A stretch of DNA of 64,000 nt, from assembly GCF_000622145.1 (NCBI RefSeq), contig NZ_JHWH01000002.1, forward strand, positions 124,256 to 188,255, given 5' to 3'. The position numbers and the translations under genes were made by a program. This document shows positions 14,665-23,426 of the stretch, piece after piece. The stretch is from Paracoccus yeei ATCC BAA-599 (GTDB lineage Bacteria; Pseudomonadota; Alphaproteobacteria; Rhodobacterales; Rhodobacteraceae). The notes beneath the pieces are model-generated. The model ran no database searches and was not told the DNA's origin. It saw nothing but the letters and a program-made list of their open reading frames with translations. The stretch's first letter is position 1, and every line of letters begins with the position of its first letter.

Positions 14665-15345
14665 ATGACCACGATCACCCTTCTGACCGGCAAGGCCGCC
14701 CCCCTGCCCGGCAGCGACCGCCTCAGCGGGATCGCGAAGCACCCGGTCGCCGGTCCGCTGATCCTGGGCCCCCAGGGTTTTCCCGGGGATGAGCAGGCCG
14801 ACCGGCGGGTGCATGGTGGACCGGAAAAGGCCGTCCACCACTATCCGCGCGACCACTACGCCACCTGGACCGGCGAGCTCGGTCCGCTGCCCTTGCTGGA
14901 ATCGCCGGGCGCCTTCGGCGAGAACGTCTCGGCAACGGGGCTGACTGAAGCCGGCGTAGCCGTGGGCGACATCTTTCGCCTGGGCGGCGCCCTCGTGCAG
15001 GTCAGCCAGGGGCGCCAGCCCTGCTGGAAGCTGTCGCAGCGGTTCGGCGTTCCCGACATGGCGCGGCGCGTGCAGGATACGGGTCGCACCGGCTGGTATT
15101 ACCGGGTTCTGGAGCCTGGCCCGGTCGCCTCGGGCGATGCATTGGTCCTGATCGACCGCCCGGCCGCCGACTGGACCCTGCAGCGGCTGTGGCACGCGCT
15201 TTACATCAGCCGCCTGGATCGCGCCGAGTTGCAGGCCATCGCCGCGCTGGACATCCTGGCCGAGGGCTGGCGCCGCCATGCCCAGCGCCGACTGGACAGC
15301 GGCCGGGTCGAGGATTGGTCGCCGCGGCTGGACGGCACGCCATGA
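14665..15345 (+). CDS. MOSC domain protein, YiiM-like
   Basis: A 226-residue protein with a MOSC domain, a fold shared with the C-terminal domain of molybdenum cofactor sulfurases. The YiiM-type signature is present: the ADRRVHGGPEKAVHHYPRDH segment near residue 47, GAFGENVSATGL near 83, and VSQGRQPCWKLSQRF near 115 with a conserved Cys. E. coli YiiM reduces hydroxylaminopurine and related N-hydroxylated substrates through molybdenum cofactor. The stop overlaps the pdxY start in ATGA. Confidence 0.88.
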   Translation: MTTITLLTGKAAPLPGSDRLSGIAKHPVAGPLILGPQGFPGDEQADRRVHGGPEKAVHHYPRDHYATWTGELGPLPLLESPGAFGENVSATGLTEAGVAVGDIFRLGGALVQVSQGRQPCWKLSQRFGVPDMARRVQDTGRTGWYYRVLEPGPVASGDALVLIDRPAADWTLQRLWHALYISRLDRAELQAIAALDILAEGWRRHAQRRLDSGRVEDWSPRLDGTP

Positions 15346-16172
15346 CGCTGGTCATCTCGATCCAAAGCCAGGTGGTCATGGGCCATGTCGGCAATTCGGC
15401 GGCCGTGTTCCCGATGCTCGCCGCGGGGATCGAGGTCGCGCCGGTGCCGACGGTGATCTTTTCCAACACGCCCGATTACCCGACCCTGCGCGGCCGGCCG
15501 CTGCCGGCCGATTTCTTCGCGGACCTGCTGCAAGGGTTGTGGGACCGCGGCCTGCCCCAGGACGCCGATTTCCTGCTCTCGGGCTACATCGGTTCGGTCG
15601 AGGTCGCGGGCCTTTTGGCCGATTTCGTCGCCCGCGCCAAGGCCGCGAACCCCCGCCTGTGCTATTATTGCGACCCGGTGATGGGGGACGAACTGCCGGG
15701 CCTCTATGTCCCGCGCGAGATCGCCGACATCTTCCGCGACCGCCTGCTGCCGCTGGCCGACATCGCCTCGCCCAATCCGTTCGAGGTCGCCTATCTGACC
15801 GACCAGCCGGTCACCGAACTGGCCGATATCCCCCGCGTGGCGCAGGCCCTGCGCATGGCGTCCGGCGCGCGGCTGATCGTGACCGGCTGCCGCCTGCGCG
15901 AAACAAGGCCGGGCATGCTGGAAAGCGTCATCCATGACTCCTCCGGACTCAGCCGCCACCCGACGCCGCACCTGCCGGTGGCGATGGCCGGCACGGGCGA
16001 CCTGTTCGCGGGCCTCGTCACCGCCGGGCTCGGCCGCGGCCGCACCCTGCCCCAAGCCGTCGACTTCGCCCAAGCCCAGACCGCCCGCGCCCTGAAGCGC
16101 GCCGCCAAGCTCGGCACCAGGGAAGTCGTCCTGACCGATCCCGACTTCTGCGCAGCCCTTCTGACCCTTTAG
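15342..16172 (+). CDS. pdxY: pyridoxal kinase
   Basis: A 276-residue ribokinase-superfamily enzyme that phosphorylates pyridoxal to PLP as part of vitamin B6 salvage. The start IQSQVVMGHVGNSAA contains the substrate-binding segment. YYCDPVMGD is near residue 108, NPFEVAYLT near 145, and the anion-hole/catalytic GTGDLFAG (Asp) near 222. It is slightly shorter than E. coli PdxY but complete. The start ATG overlaps the MOSC stop. It is convergent with tex. Confidence 0.93.
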   Translation: MTLVISIQSQVVMGHVGNSAAVFPMLAAGIEVAPVPTVIFSNTPDYPTLRGRPLPADFFADLLQGLWDRGLPQDADFLLSGYIGSVEVAGLLADFVARAKAANPRLCYYCDPVMGDELPGLYVPREIADIFRDRLLPLADIASPNPFEVAYLTDQPVTELADIPRVAQALRMASGARLIVTGCRLRETRPGMLESVIHDSSGLSRHPTPHLPVAMAGTGDLFAGLVTAGLGRGRTLPQAVDFAQAQTARALKRAAKLGTREVVLTDPDFCAALLTL

Positions 16173-16173
16173 G

Positions 16174-16198
16174 CTTTCACCGTTTCCCAAATACCCCC
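16174..16198 (+). repeat. dispersed intergenic motif, copy 3
   Basis: TTTCACCGTTTCCCAAATAC followed by CCCC, directly after the pdxY stop and before the convergent tex gene. It is a best-conserved copy and continues into GC-rich palindromes (CCCCCGGGGG). A hairpin GGGGGC-AGA-GCCCCC at 16224-16238 sits at the tex stop. Confidence 0.65.
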
Positions 16199-16237
16199 GG
16201 GGGAGTCGCGCGGCACGCGCGGCGGGGGCAGAGCCCC

Positions 16238-18538
16238 CTATCCTTTGCGCAACGCATTCATCAGCGCAGCCCCCAGCGCGCCAGGGTGATCGCCTGCCGG
16301 CCCCGCCGACTTCGGCCCCCGCGCCGGCGCCGCCTTGGGACCACGCTCGGCCTGCGCATCCCGGGCGCTCGCGCCGCCATCCTTGCGCATGGTCAGGCCG
16401 ATGCGCTTGCGCGCCACGTCGACCTCGGTCACACGGACCTTGACCACATCTCCGACCTTCACGACCTCGTTCGGGTCCTTCACGAAACGGTCTGCCAGTT
16501 GGCTGATATGGACCAGCCCATCCTGATGCACGCCGATGTCCACGAAGGCGCCGAAGGCCGCGACATTGGTGACGGTCCCTTCCAGCGCCATGCCGGGGCG
16601 CAGATCCTTGATGTCCTCGACCCCTTCGGCGAAGGTCGCGGTGGCAAAGCTTGGGCGCGGGTCGCGGCCCGGCTTTTCCAGTTCCGCCAGGATGTCGCGG
16701 ATGGTGGGCAGGCCGAACGACTCGTCCACGAAAGCCTCGGGCCGGATGCCCTTCAACGCGGCCCCGTTGCCCATGATCTGGCGGATGTCGCGCCCGCAGG
16801 CGGCCACGATCTTGCGGGCGACGCCATACGCCTCGGGGTGGACTGCCGAGGCATCGAGCGGCTCCTTGCCGCCCTGGATGCGCAGAAAGCCCGCACATTG
16901 CTCGAAGGCACGGGGACCAAGGCCCGCCACCTTCTTCAGCGCTGCGCGCGAGGGGAAGGCCCCCTGCGCGTCGCGATGGGCCACGATGTTCTGCGCCAGG
17001 GACGGCCCCAGCCCCGCCACATGCGCAAGCAGCGGGGCCGAGGCGGTGTTCAGGTCCACGCCCACCGCGTTCACCGCATCCTCGACAACCGCTTCCAGCG
17101 TCCTGGCCAGTTGCCGCTGGTCCACGTCGTGCTGGTATTGGCCGACCCCGATCGATTCGGGCGGCACCTTGACCAGCTCGGCCAGCGGATCCTGCAGGCG
17201 CCGGGCGATGGACACCGCCCCGCGCAAGCTGACGTCCAGGTCGGGGAATTCCCGCGCCGCCAGTTCCGAGGCGGAATAGACCGAGGCCCCCGCCTCGCTG
17301 ACGATCACCTTGACAGGCGCCTTGACGCCCTGCGGCAGGCGTTTCAGGACATCGGCCACCATGCGCTCGGTTTCCCGGCTGGCGGTGCCGTTGCCGATGG
17401 CGATCAGTTCGATCTTGTGGCGGAGGATCACCGCGGCCAAGGCTGCCTCGGCCCCGCGCAGGTCGGATTTCGGCGGAAAGGGATAAAGCGTCGTCGTTTC
17501 AAGCAGCTTGCCGGTCGCATCCACAGCCGCCAGCTTGACCCCGGTGCGGATGCCCGGGTCCAGCCCGATGGTCGGGCGCGGCCCGGCGGGCGAAGCCAGC
17601 AGCAGGTCCTTGAGGTTGCGGCCAAAGACGCGGATCGCTTCGGCATGGGCGCGGCTGCGCAGCGCGGTCATCAGGTCGATATACATCGTGTTCGACAGGC
17701 GCACACGCCAGCACCAGCCCGCCACCTTGCGCAGCCAGGCATCGCCCGGCCCCTCGCCCAGCCTGCCCAGGGCGGCGGCGACGATGCCCTCGGCCCGGGC
17801 GGCGCCGGTTTCGGGCGGCGGCGCGATCTCGACGGTCAGCACCTCCTCCTTGGCGCCGCGCAGGATCGCCAGCGCCCGGTGCGCGGGAATTTTCGCCCAA
17901 GGCTCGGCGTGGTCGAAATAGTCGCTGAACTTGGCCCCGGCCTGTTCCTTGCCCGGCACAACCTTGGCGCGGATCACCGCCTGGGCCTGCATGAAGTCGC
18001 GCAGCCGGCCCAGCAGGGCGGCGTTCTCGGAAAGCTCCTCGACCAGGATGTCGCGGGCACCATCCAGCGCGGCCTTAACATCCGGCACCGCCTCGGACAG
18101 ATAGCCGGCGGCCAGGGTCTCGGGCTGGGCGGCGCAGTTTTCCTGGATCGCCCGCAGCAGGGGCTCCAGCCCGTTTTCGCGCGCGATCATCGCCTTGGTG
18201 CGGCGCTTGGGCTTGAAGGGCAGATAGATGTCCTCCAGCGCCGCCTTGGTTTCCGCCCCCGCGACGGCGCGGGCAAGTTCGGGCGTCAGCTTGTCCTGCG
18301 CCTTGATGGATTCCAGGATTGCCGCGCGGCGCGATTCCAGGTCGCGCAGATAGGACAGACGGTCCGCCAGGCTGCGCAGCTGCGTGTCGTCCAGGCCGCC
18401 CGTCACCTCCTTGCGATAGCGCGCGACAAAGGGCACGGTCGCGCCCCCGTCCAGCAGCGCCGCGGCCGCCGTGACCTGGGCGGCCGAGGCGCCGATCTCG
18501 CTGGCGATGGTGCGGGCGATGCGGTCGTTGGCGTCCAT
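16238..18538 (-). CDS. tex: Tex transcription accessory protein
   Basis: A 766-residue nucleic-acid-binding protein of the Tex family, related to eukaryotic Spt6. It has the N-terminal helical region with GATVPFVARYRKEVTGGLDD near residue 30, the YqgF-type RNase-H-like fold starting at TIGLDPGIRTGVK near 325, tandem helix-hairpin-helix motifs near 495-560 and a C-terminal S1 RNA-binding domain (GMALEGTVTNVAAFGAFVDI) near 645-715. The last 40 residues are a low-complexity basic/alanine tail. The ATG at 18538 follows AAGGAG; the upstream 15 residues of open frame are discounted. Confidence 0.95.
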   Translation of the reverse strand: MDANDRIARTIASEIGASAAQVTAAAALLDGGATVPFVARYRKEVTGGLDDTQLRSLADRLSYLRDLESRRAAILESIKAQDKLTPELARAVAGAETKAALEDIYLPFKPKRRTKAMIARENGLEPLLRAIQENCAAQPETLAAGYLSEAVPDVKAALDGARDILVEELSENAALLGRLRDFMQAQAVIRAKVVPGKEQAGAKFSDYFDHAEPWAKIPAHRALAILRGAKEEVLTVEIAPPPETGAARAEGIVAAALGRLGEGPGDAWLRKVAGWCWRVRLSNTMYIDLMTALRSRAHAEAIRVFGRNLKDLLLASPAGPRPTIGLDPGIRTGVKLAAVDATGKLLETTTLYPFPPKSDLRGAEAALAAVILRHKIELIAIGNGTASRETERMVADVLKRLPQGVKAPVKVIVSEAGASVYSASELAAREFPDLDVSLRGAVSIARRLQDPLAELVKVPPESIGVGQYQHDVDQRQLARTLEAVVEDAVNAVGVDLNTASAPLLAHVAGLGPSLAQNIVAHRDAQGAFPSRAALKKVAGLGPRAFEQCAGFLRIQGGKEPLDASAVHPEAYGVARKIVAACGRDIRQIMGNGAALKGIRPEAFVDESFGLPTIRDILAELEKPGRDPRPSFATATFAEGVEDIKDLRPGMALEGTVTNVAAFGAFVDIGVHQDGLVHISQLADRFVKDPNEVVKVGDVVKVRVTEVDVARKRIGLTMRKDGGASARDAQAERGPKAAPARGPKSAGPAGDHPGALGAALMNALRKG

Positions 18539-18607
18539 TCGGAAAGCTCCTTGCCTCGGGGAGATCCGGTTTAGCGCGGGCAAGGGCCCACGCCAAGCCC
18601 GACCGCG

Positions 18608-19945
18608 TCAGCCGTCGTCGCGGAACTCGGCGGGCTTGATGCCGTGGCGCGTCAGCTTGTCATAGAAGGTCTTGCGCGGCAGGCGCAGCCGTTCCATCGC
18701 GCGCCCGGCATGGCCGCCGGACAGGCGCAGCGCCTCGCGGATCAGGCCGGCCTCGTATTCCGCGACCAGATCGGCCAGGCCCCGTTCGGGCGCGGCCTCG
18801 TCTGCGCCGTCAAAGGGCGACAGCCCCAGCGCATGGCTTTCTGCGAACTGGCGCAACTCGCGCAGGTTGCCCGGCCAGTCGTGCCCGGCCAGCCGCGCCT
18901 TGACCAGCGGCGTCACGGGCTGGGCCGGCAGGTCCAGCCGCCGGCAGGCGTCCAGCAGGAAATGGCGGAACAGTTCGGGAATATCCTCGCGCCGCTCGAC
19001 CAGGGGCGGCAGGGCCAGCACCACACCGGACAGGCGATAGTAAAGATCGCCCCGCAGCCGCCCGTCGCGCACCAGCCGTTCCGGGTCGTCGCGGGTCGAG
19101 GCGATGACCCGCAGATCCAGCGCGCGGGGCGCGGCCGCCCCTGCGGGCCAGAGTTCGCCCGCCTCGATCACCGCCAGGATGCGGGCCTGAAGCGCCGGGT
19201 TCAGGCTGTCGATCTCGTCCAGATAAAGCGTGCCGCGATGCGCCTTTTCCAGCAGCCCGGCACTGCGCGGCGCGCGGCCCTGCGCCTCGGTGCCCAGGAA
19301 CTCGGCCTCGAACCGCGCCTCGTCGAGCGTGGCGCAGGGCACATGGACGAAGGCGCGGGCGCGGCGCGGGCTTTGACGGTGGATCAGCCGCGCCACCGTC
19401 GTCTTGCCCGAGCCCCCCGGCCCTGTCAGCCACAGATCGCCCCCGGCCTGGGCCAGCCGGTCGATGCTGTCGCGCAGATGGGCCATGACCGCGCTTTGCC
19501 CGATCAGCGGGCTGTCTTGCGCGGCCTCGTCCCGGGCCTGCCGCCGCAGCGCGCGGTTTTCCATGACCAGGGCGCGCGACTGACAGGCCCGGCCGACGGC
19601 CGCCAGCAGGGCGTCCGCGCCGATGGGCTTGGACAGGAAGTCATAGGTCCCCTGCTTCAACGCCGAGACGGCCATCGGCACGTCCGCATGCCCGGTCAGC
19701 AGGATCACCGGCAGTTCGGGATCGATGCCGTGCAGCCGGTCGAACAGCTCCAGCCCGTCCATCCCCGGCATGCGCACATCGCTCAGCACCACGCCGGGAT
19801 AGTCGGCGGTCATCCCCTCCAGCGCCTCGGCGGCGCTGGCAAAGGGCTCGACCGCGAAACCCGCGATCCGAAGGGTCTGGACCTGGGCCAGACGCAGATC
19901 CTCGTCGTCATCGACCAGGCGGACAAGGCGGGGGGTGTCGGTCAT
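18608..19945 (-). CDS. dctD: DctD-like response regulator with a sigma-54-type AAA domain lacking GAFTGA
   Basis: A 445-residue regulator with a receiver domain (phospho-acceptor D56 in VVLSDVRMPG), an AAA+ domain (Walker A GPGGSGKT at 175-182, Walker B TLYLDEIDS near 239-247, arginine finger region RGDLYYRLSGV) and a Fis-type C-terminal helix-turn-helix (GGHAGRAMERLRLPRKTFYDKL). It pairs with DctB, whose stop overlaps its start (ATGA), and the two face dctA. The loop that normally carries GAFTGA, the sigma-54 contact, reads EFLGTEAQGRAPRSAGLL: the motif is absent and the loop shortened. It may therefore work with the housekeeping polymerase, as NtrC of Rhodobacter capsulatus does. Confidence 0.88.
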   Translation of the reverse strand: MTDTPRLVRLVDDDEDLRLAQVQTLRIAGFAVEPFASAAEALEGMTADYPGVVLSDVRMPGMDGLELFDRLHGIDPELPVILLTGHADVPMAVSALKQGTYDFLSKPIGADALLAAVGRACQSRALVMENRALRRQARDEAAQDSPLIGQSAVMAHLRDSIDRLAQAGGDLWLTGPGGSGKTTVARLIHRQSPRRARAFVHVPCATLDEARFEAEFLGTEAQGRAPRSAGLLEKAHRGTLYLDEIDSLNPALQARILAVIEAGELWPAGAAAPRALDLRVIASTRDDPERLVRDGRLRGDLYYRLSGVVLALPPLVERREDIPELFRHFLLDACRRLDLPAQPVTPLVKARLAGHDWPGNLRELRQFAESHALGLSPFDGADEAAPERGLADLVAEYEAGLIREALRLSGGHAGRAMERLRLPRKTFYDKLTRHGIKPAEFRDDG

Positions 19946-21573
19946 GCGGCCCTCGGCAATTCCAGAACAAAGCTCGCGCCCTGGCCCGTCGCCGGCCCCG
20001 CCCGCAGGCTGCCGCCGAAGTCCCGCGCGATCTCCTGCGAGATGACCAGTCCCAGGCCCAGGCCCTTGGGTTTCGAGGTGGCAAAGGGCGTGAACAGCTG
20101 CGCCCGCGCCTCGGGCGCGATGCCGGGGCCGTTGTCGGACAGGGTGATGCGCACGCTGTTCGGTCCCGGTTCGACCGACAGGGCGATGCGGGGGTCGGGC
20201 GTGTCGGCCAGCGCCTCCTGCGCGTTTTGCAGCAGGTTGACCAGGATCTGTTCCAGCCGCACGGTCTCGGCCATGACGCGCAATCCGGGGTCGATGGCAG
20301 GCAAGTCCAGGGCAATGCGCTGGGCCGTGCGGCGGCTGGCGGTCAACAGCAGCGCGGCATCGACCGCCTCCTTCAGGCTGACCGGCCCGACCTGCCCGGT
20401 GGCCTTGCGGGCAAAGCCGCGCAGCTGGTCGGTGATGCGGGCGATCCGGTCGGTCATGCGCAGGATGCTGGACAGGTTCCCCGCCACCTCGGGCGCCGCG
20501 TCGCGGGGCAACAGCGCCGCGCCGTTTTCCGCCATCAGCCGGATCGCCGCCAGGGGCTGGTTCACCTCATGCGCGACGCCGGCGGTGATCTGGCCCAGGG
20601 CGGCCAGCTTGTTGGCCTGCACCATCTCGGCCTGCAGCCGGTCCAGCCGCATTTCGGCAGCGCGGCGTTCGCGCGCCTCGTCCATCAGCGCGCGGGTGCG
20701 GTCCTGCACCGCGCGCTCCAGATCGGCGCGATAGCGGCGCTCGGCCTCGGCCCGGGCCCGCACCCGCAGGCGCGCCCGCAGCGCAAGCCCCGCCCCCGCA
20801 TAAAGCAGCATCAGCCCAAAGCCCGCCGTGCCCGCAGCCAGCGCCGCCGCGAAATTCGCCGGCGCGACGGGCTCGGCGATGGTCATGGTCCAGTCGGTCC
20901 CGGGAACCGGCGCGCTGCTGGACACGGTCCGCGGATCGGGCACCGGGCGGGAAAAGCGCAGGGCCGGCCGACCGGACAGGATGATCTGCCCATGGGCGTC
21001 CAGGACCAACGTCAGGCCCGGGCCCGCCGCCCAGTTGGCCTCGAGCGCGTCGAACTCGACCTTGACCACGACCACGCCCAGGTCGCGGTCGCCCGAGACG
21101 ACATCATGGGACAGATAAAGGCCCGGACGGTTGCTGACCGTGCCCAGGGCGAACTGCGTCGCCTGGCCCTGGCGCAGCGCCTGGCTGAAATAGTCGCGAA
21201 AGCTGTAGTCCTGGCCGACAAAGCTTTGCGCCTCGTCCCAGTTCGAGGCGGCAATGGCGATGCCCGCGCGGTCCAGCAGATAGATCACGGCGCTGTCGGT
21301 TTCATCCCGCAGCCGGTCCAGCTTGGCCGAGACGCGGTCCCGGTAGGGACCGATGGGCTGTTCCAGGGCGGTCCGCACCAGCGCATCGTCCGCCAGCACC
21401 GTGGCGACGGCGCGCTGGCGCGACAGCACGCTTTCCAGCGCCTGAACGCGGGTCTGCAGTTCGCCCTGGCGGGACTGGGCCATGTCGGCCAGGGCATTGC
21501 GGCGCGCCAGGGCAAAGACCCCCGCCAGCAGCGCAAGCGACAGCAAGGTCGCCAGCGCCAGCCAGGCCCCCAT
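19942..21573 (-). CDS. dctB: DctB-like C4-dicarboxylate sensor histidine kinase
   Basis: A 543-residue membrane sensor kinase. A first membrane helix at the N-terminus (WLALATLLSLALLAGVFAL), a periplasmic double-PAS (PDC/dCache) domain with SFVGQDYSFRDYFSQAL typical of DctB, and a second helix near residue 245-265 precede a coiled coil and the kinase core. The H-box is ITAGVAHEVNQPLAAIR, with the N-box and the GxGxG box DNGPGIAP and GLGLGLVIS. It should sense succinate, fumarate or malate outside the cell and phosphorylate DctD. The start is uncertain: ATG 21573 is chosen because it lies just ahead of the membrane helix; the frame stays open upstream through the operator region. Confidence 0.87.
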   Translation of the reverse strand: MGAWLALATLLSLALLAGVFALARRNALADMAQSRQGELQTRVQALESVLSRQRAVATVLADDALVRTALEQPIGPYRDRVSAKLDRLRDETDSAVIYLLDRAGIAIAASNWDEAQSFVGQDYSFRDYFSQALRQGQATQFALGTVSNRPGLYLSHDVVSGDRDLGVVVVKVEFDALEANWAAGPGLTLVLDAHGQIILSGRPALRFSRPVPDPRTVSSSAPVPGTDWTMTIAEPVAPANFAAALAAGTAGFGLMLLYAGAGLALRARLRVRARAEAERRYRADLERAVQDRTRALMDEARERRAAEMRLDRLQAEMVQANKLAALGQITAGVAHEVNQPLAAIRLMAENGAALLPRDAAPEVAGNLSSILRMTDRIARITDQLRGFARKATGQVGPVSLKEAVDAALLLTASRRTAQRIALDLPAIDPGLRVMAETVRLEQILVNLLQNAQEALADTPDPRIALSVEPGPNSVRITLSDNGPGIAPEARAQLFTPFATSKPKGLGLGLVISQEIARDFGGSLRAGPATGQGASFVLELPRAA

Positions 21574-21625
21574 CCGTCGCGATTCGCTCCTGCCCCCGCG
21601 CTGCACCGCGTCGCCCCAGCCCCCT

Positions 21626-21671
21626 GTGTGGAATGTCACACTAGCAGACCGGGCCTGTGCGGAAAACCACA
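21626..21671. promoter_or_regulatory. paired palindromes between dctB and dctA, probable DctD sites
   Basis: GTGTG-GAATGT-CACAC lies at 21626-21641 and TGTG-CGGAAAAC-CACA at 21656-21671. The two centres are 30 bp apart, three helical turns, as expected for a pair of enhancer sites for a response-regulator oligomer. They lie about 140-180 bp upstream of dctA. Assignment to DctD is by position. Confidence 0.6.
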
Positions 21672-21809
21672 CAATTCTGTGCCCTGTAGCCCCCGCTTTT
21701 CCCATGAAAACAGCGCATTGCTGCTATGCGCCCGGTTTTTGGTCCGCACCTGCCCACGCCGTAACATGGCGGTCACGGAATTGACACCAGAGGTCGGAGG
21801 AGGCCTTCC

Positions 21810-23177
21810 ATGCATATCGACACGTCGGCGCAGCCGTCTGCGCACGCATCCCGTCCATTCTATCGCCATCTCTACTTTCAGGTGCTGGTCGCCATCGTGG
21901 CCGGCGCGCTGATCGGGCATCTCTATCCCCAGACCGGCGAGGCGCTGAAGCCCCTGGGCGACGCCTTCATCAAGCTGGTCAAGATGATCATCGCCCCGGT
22001 CATCTTCCTGACCATCGTCACTGGCCTTGCGGGCATGGGCACGCTCAAGGGCGTGGGCTCGGTCGTGGGCAAGGCCTTTGCCTATTTCCTGACCTTCTCG
22101 ACGCTGGCGCTGATCGTCGGACTGGTCGTCGCAAACGTCGTCCACCCTGGCTCGGGCATGAACATCGACCCGGCCAGCCTGGATGCCAGCAAGGTCGCGA
22201 CCTACACCGAAAAGGCGCATGAGACCTCGCTGATCGGTTTCGTCATGGACATCATTCCGTCCACGATCACCTCGGCCTTCGTCGAGGGCAACATCCTGCA
22301 GGTCCTGTTCGTCGCCATCCTGTTCGGCGTCGGCCTGATCCTGATCGGCGACAAGGGCAAGCCCGTTCTCGCGCTGTTCGAGGCGATCAGCCATGTCGTC
22401 TTCCGCATGGTCGACATCCTGATGAAGGCCGCGCCCATCGGCGCCTTCGGGGCCTTCGCCTTCACCATCGGCAAGTACGGCATCGCCTCGGTGGTGAACC
22501 TGGCCACGCTGGTCGGCACCTTCTACCTGACCTCGGCGCTGTTCGTCGTCGTGATCCTGGGCACCGTCTGCATGCTCAACGGGTTCTCGATCTTCAAGCT
22601 GATCGCCTATCTCAAGGCAGAGCTGCTGCTGGTGCTGGGCACCTCATCCTCGGAATCCGCCCTGCCCTCGCTGATCGAGAAGATGGAGAAGGCCGGCTGC
22701 AAGCGCTCGGTCGTGGGCCTGGTCGTGCCGACCGGCTACAGCTTCAACCTGGACGGCACCAACATCTACATGACGCTGGCGGCACTGTTCATCGCCCAGG
22801 CAACGAACACCGACCTGTCGCTGCAACAGCAGGTGCTGCTGCTGCTGGTCGCCATGCTGTCCTCCAAGGGCGCGGCGGGCGTCACCGGGGCGGGCTTCAT
22901 CACGCTGGCGGCGACGCTGTCGGTCGTTCCCACCGTCCCGGTCGCCGGCATGGCGCTGATCCTGGGCGTGGACCGCTTCATGTCGGAATGCCGCTCGCTG
23001 ACGAACTTCATCGGCAACGCGGTCGCCACCATCGTCGTCAGCCGCTGGCACGGCGCGCTGGACCGAGAGCAGCTGGACCGCGCCCTGAACGGCGAGGCGA
23101 CCGGCACCGTCCGCCCCGTCACCACGCTGGAGCCCGCCCCCGCCGGCCTGCGCCTGGGCGAAGCCAGCGCCGACTGA
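21810..23177 (+). CDS. dctA: C4-dicarboxylate:cation symporter DctA
   Basis: A 455-residue inner-membrane transporter of the DAACS family that takes up succinate, fumarate and malate. Multiple hydrophobic helices are present from [22 protein letters not shown] onward. Family signatures include [20 protein letters not shown] near residue 53, the serine-rich hairpin [22 protein letters not shown] near 275, and [14 protein letters not shown] near 312. The first 20 residues are a short cytoplasmic tail. A GGAGGAGG site lies 10 bp ahead of the ATG. Divergent from dctBD, which should control it. Confidence 0.96.
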   Translation: MHIDTSAQPSAHASRPFYRHLYFQVLVAIVAGALIGHLYPQTGEALKPLGDAFIKLVKMIIAPVIFLTIVTGLAGMGTLKGVGSVVGKAFAYFLTFSTLALIVGLVVANVVHPGSGMNIDPASLDASKVATYTEKAHETSLIGFVMDIIPSTITSAFVEGNILQVLFVAILFGVGLILIGDKGKPVLALFEAISHVVFRMVDILMKAAPIGAFGAFAFTIGKYGIASVVNLATLVGTFYLTSALFVVVILGTVCMLNGFSIFKLIAYLKAELLLVLGTSSSESALPSLIEKMEKAGCKRSVVGLVVPTGYSFNLDGTNIYMTLAALFIAQATNTDLSLQQQVLLLLVAMLSSKGAAGVTGAGFITLAATLSVVPTVPVAGMALILGVDRFMSECRSLTNFIGNAVATIVVSRWHGALDREQLDRALNGEATGTVRPVTTLEPAPAGLRLGEASAD

Positions 23178-23221
23178 CGCCCCGGCGTCGTCCGGGCGGC
23201 TCCTCCCCGCCGCCCGACATC

Positions 23222-23253
23222 AGGCCGCGACCCCCAAGGGCCGCGGCCTTTTC
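23222..23253 (+). terminator. intrinsic terminator of dctA
   Basis: AGGCCGCG at 23222-23229 pairs with CGCGGCCT at 23242-23249, followed by TTTTC. It lies about 45 bp past the dctA stop. Confidence 0.65.
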
Positions 23254-23310
23254 ATGGCACAGCCTCCAAAGCCCCGCGCCCACCCGGGACGCAGGACACG
23301 CGGCCTGCCG

Positions 23311-23334
23311 CTTTCTCCGTTCTCCAAATACCCC
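23311..23334 (+). repeat. dispersed intergenic motif, copy 4
   Basis: TTTCTCCGTTCTCCAAATAC followed by CCC, in the gap between the dctA terminator and the oppositely oriented fruA terminator. Nothing else was recognised there. Confidence 0.6.
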
Positions 23335-23362
23335 GCCAACGGCGACCGCAGGCGTCCCCGAT

Positions 23363-23402
23363 GCCAAGAAAAAGCCGCCCCCGGGACGGTCCCAGGGGCG
23401 GC
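23363..23402 (-). terminator. intrinsic terminator of the fru operon
   Basis: A long hairpin: GCCGCCCC (23374-23381) pairs with GGGGCGGC (23395-23402), with an inner GGGAC/GTCCC stem. On the minus strand it is followed by TTTTTCTT. It lies about 25 bp past the fruA stop and is the clearest terminator in the window. Confidence 0.88.
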
Positions 23403-23426
23403 GATACTCATGACGGGCAGGTCGGC

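Noticed and set aside
16224..16238. GGGGGC-AGA-GCCCCC hairpin as a tex/pdxY terminator
   Set aside because: It is a perfect but short stem with no T-run on either side, so termination cannot be claimed.
21734..21747. Possible sigma-54 promoter of dctA (GG-N10-GC)
   Set aside because: Only the invariant GG and GC and one further base fit; the rest of TGGCAC-N5-TTGCA is mismatched, so it is not annotated as a promoter.
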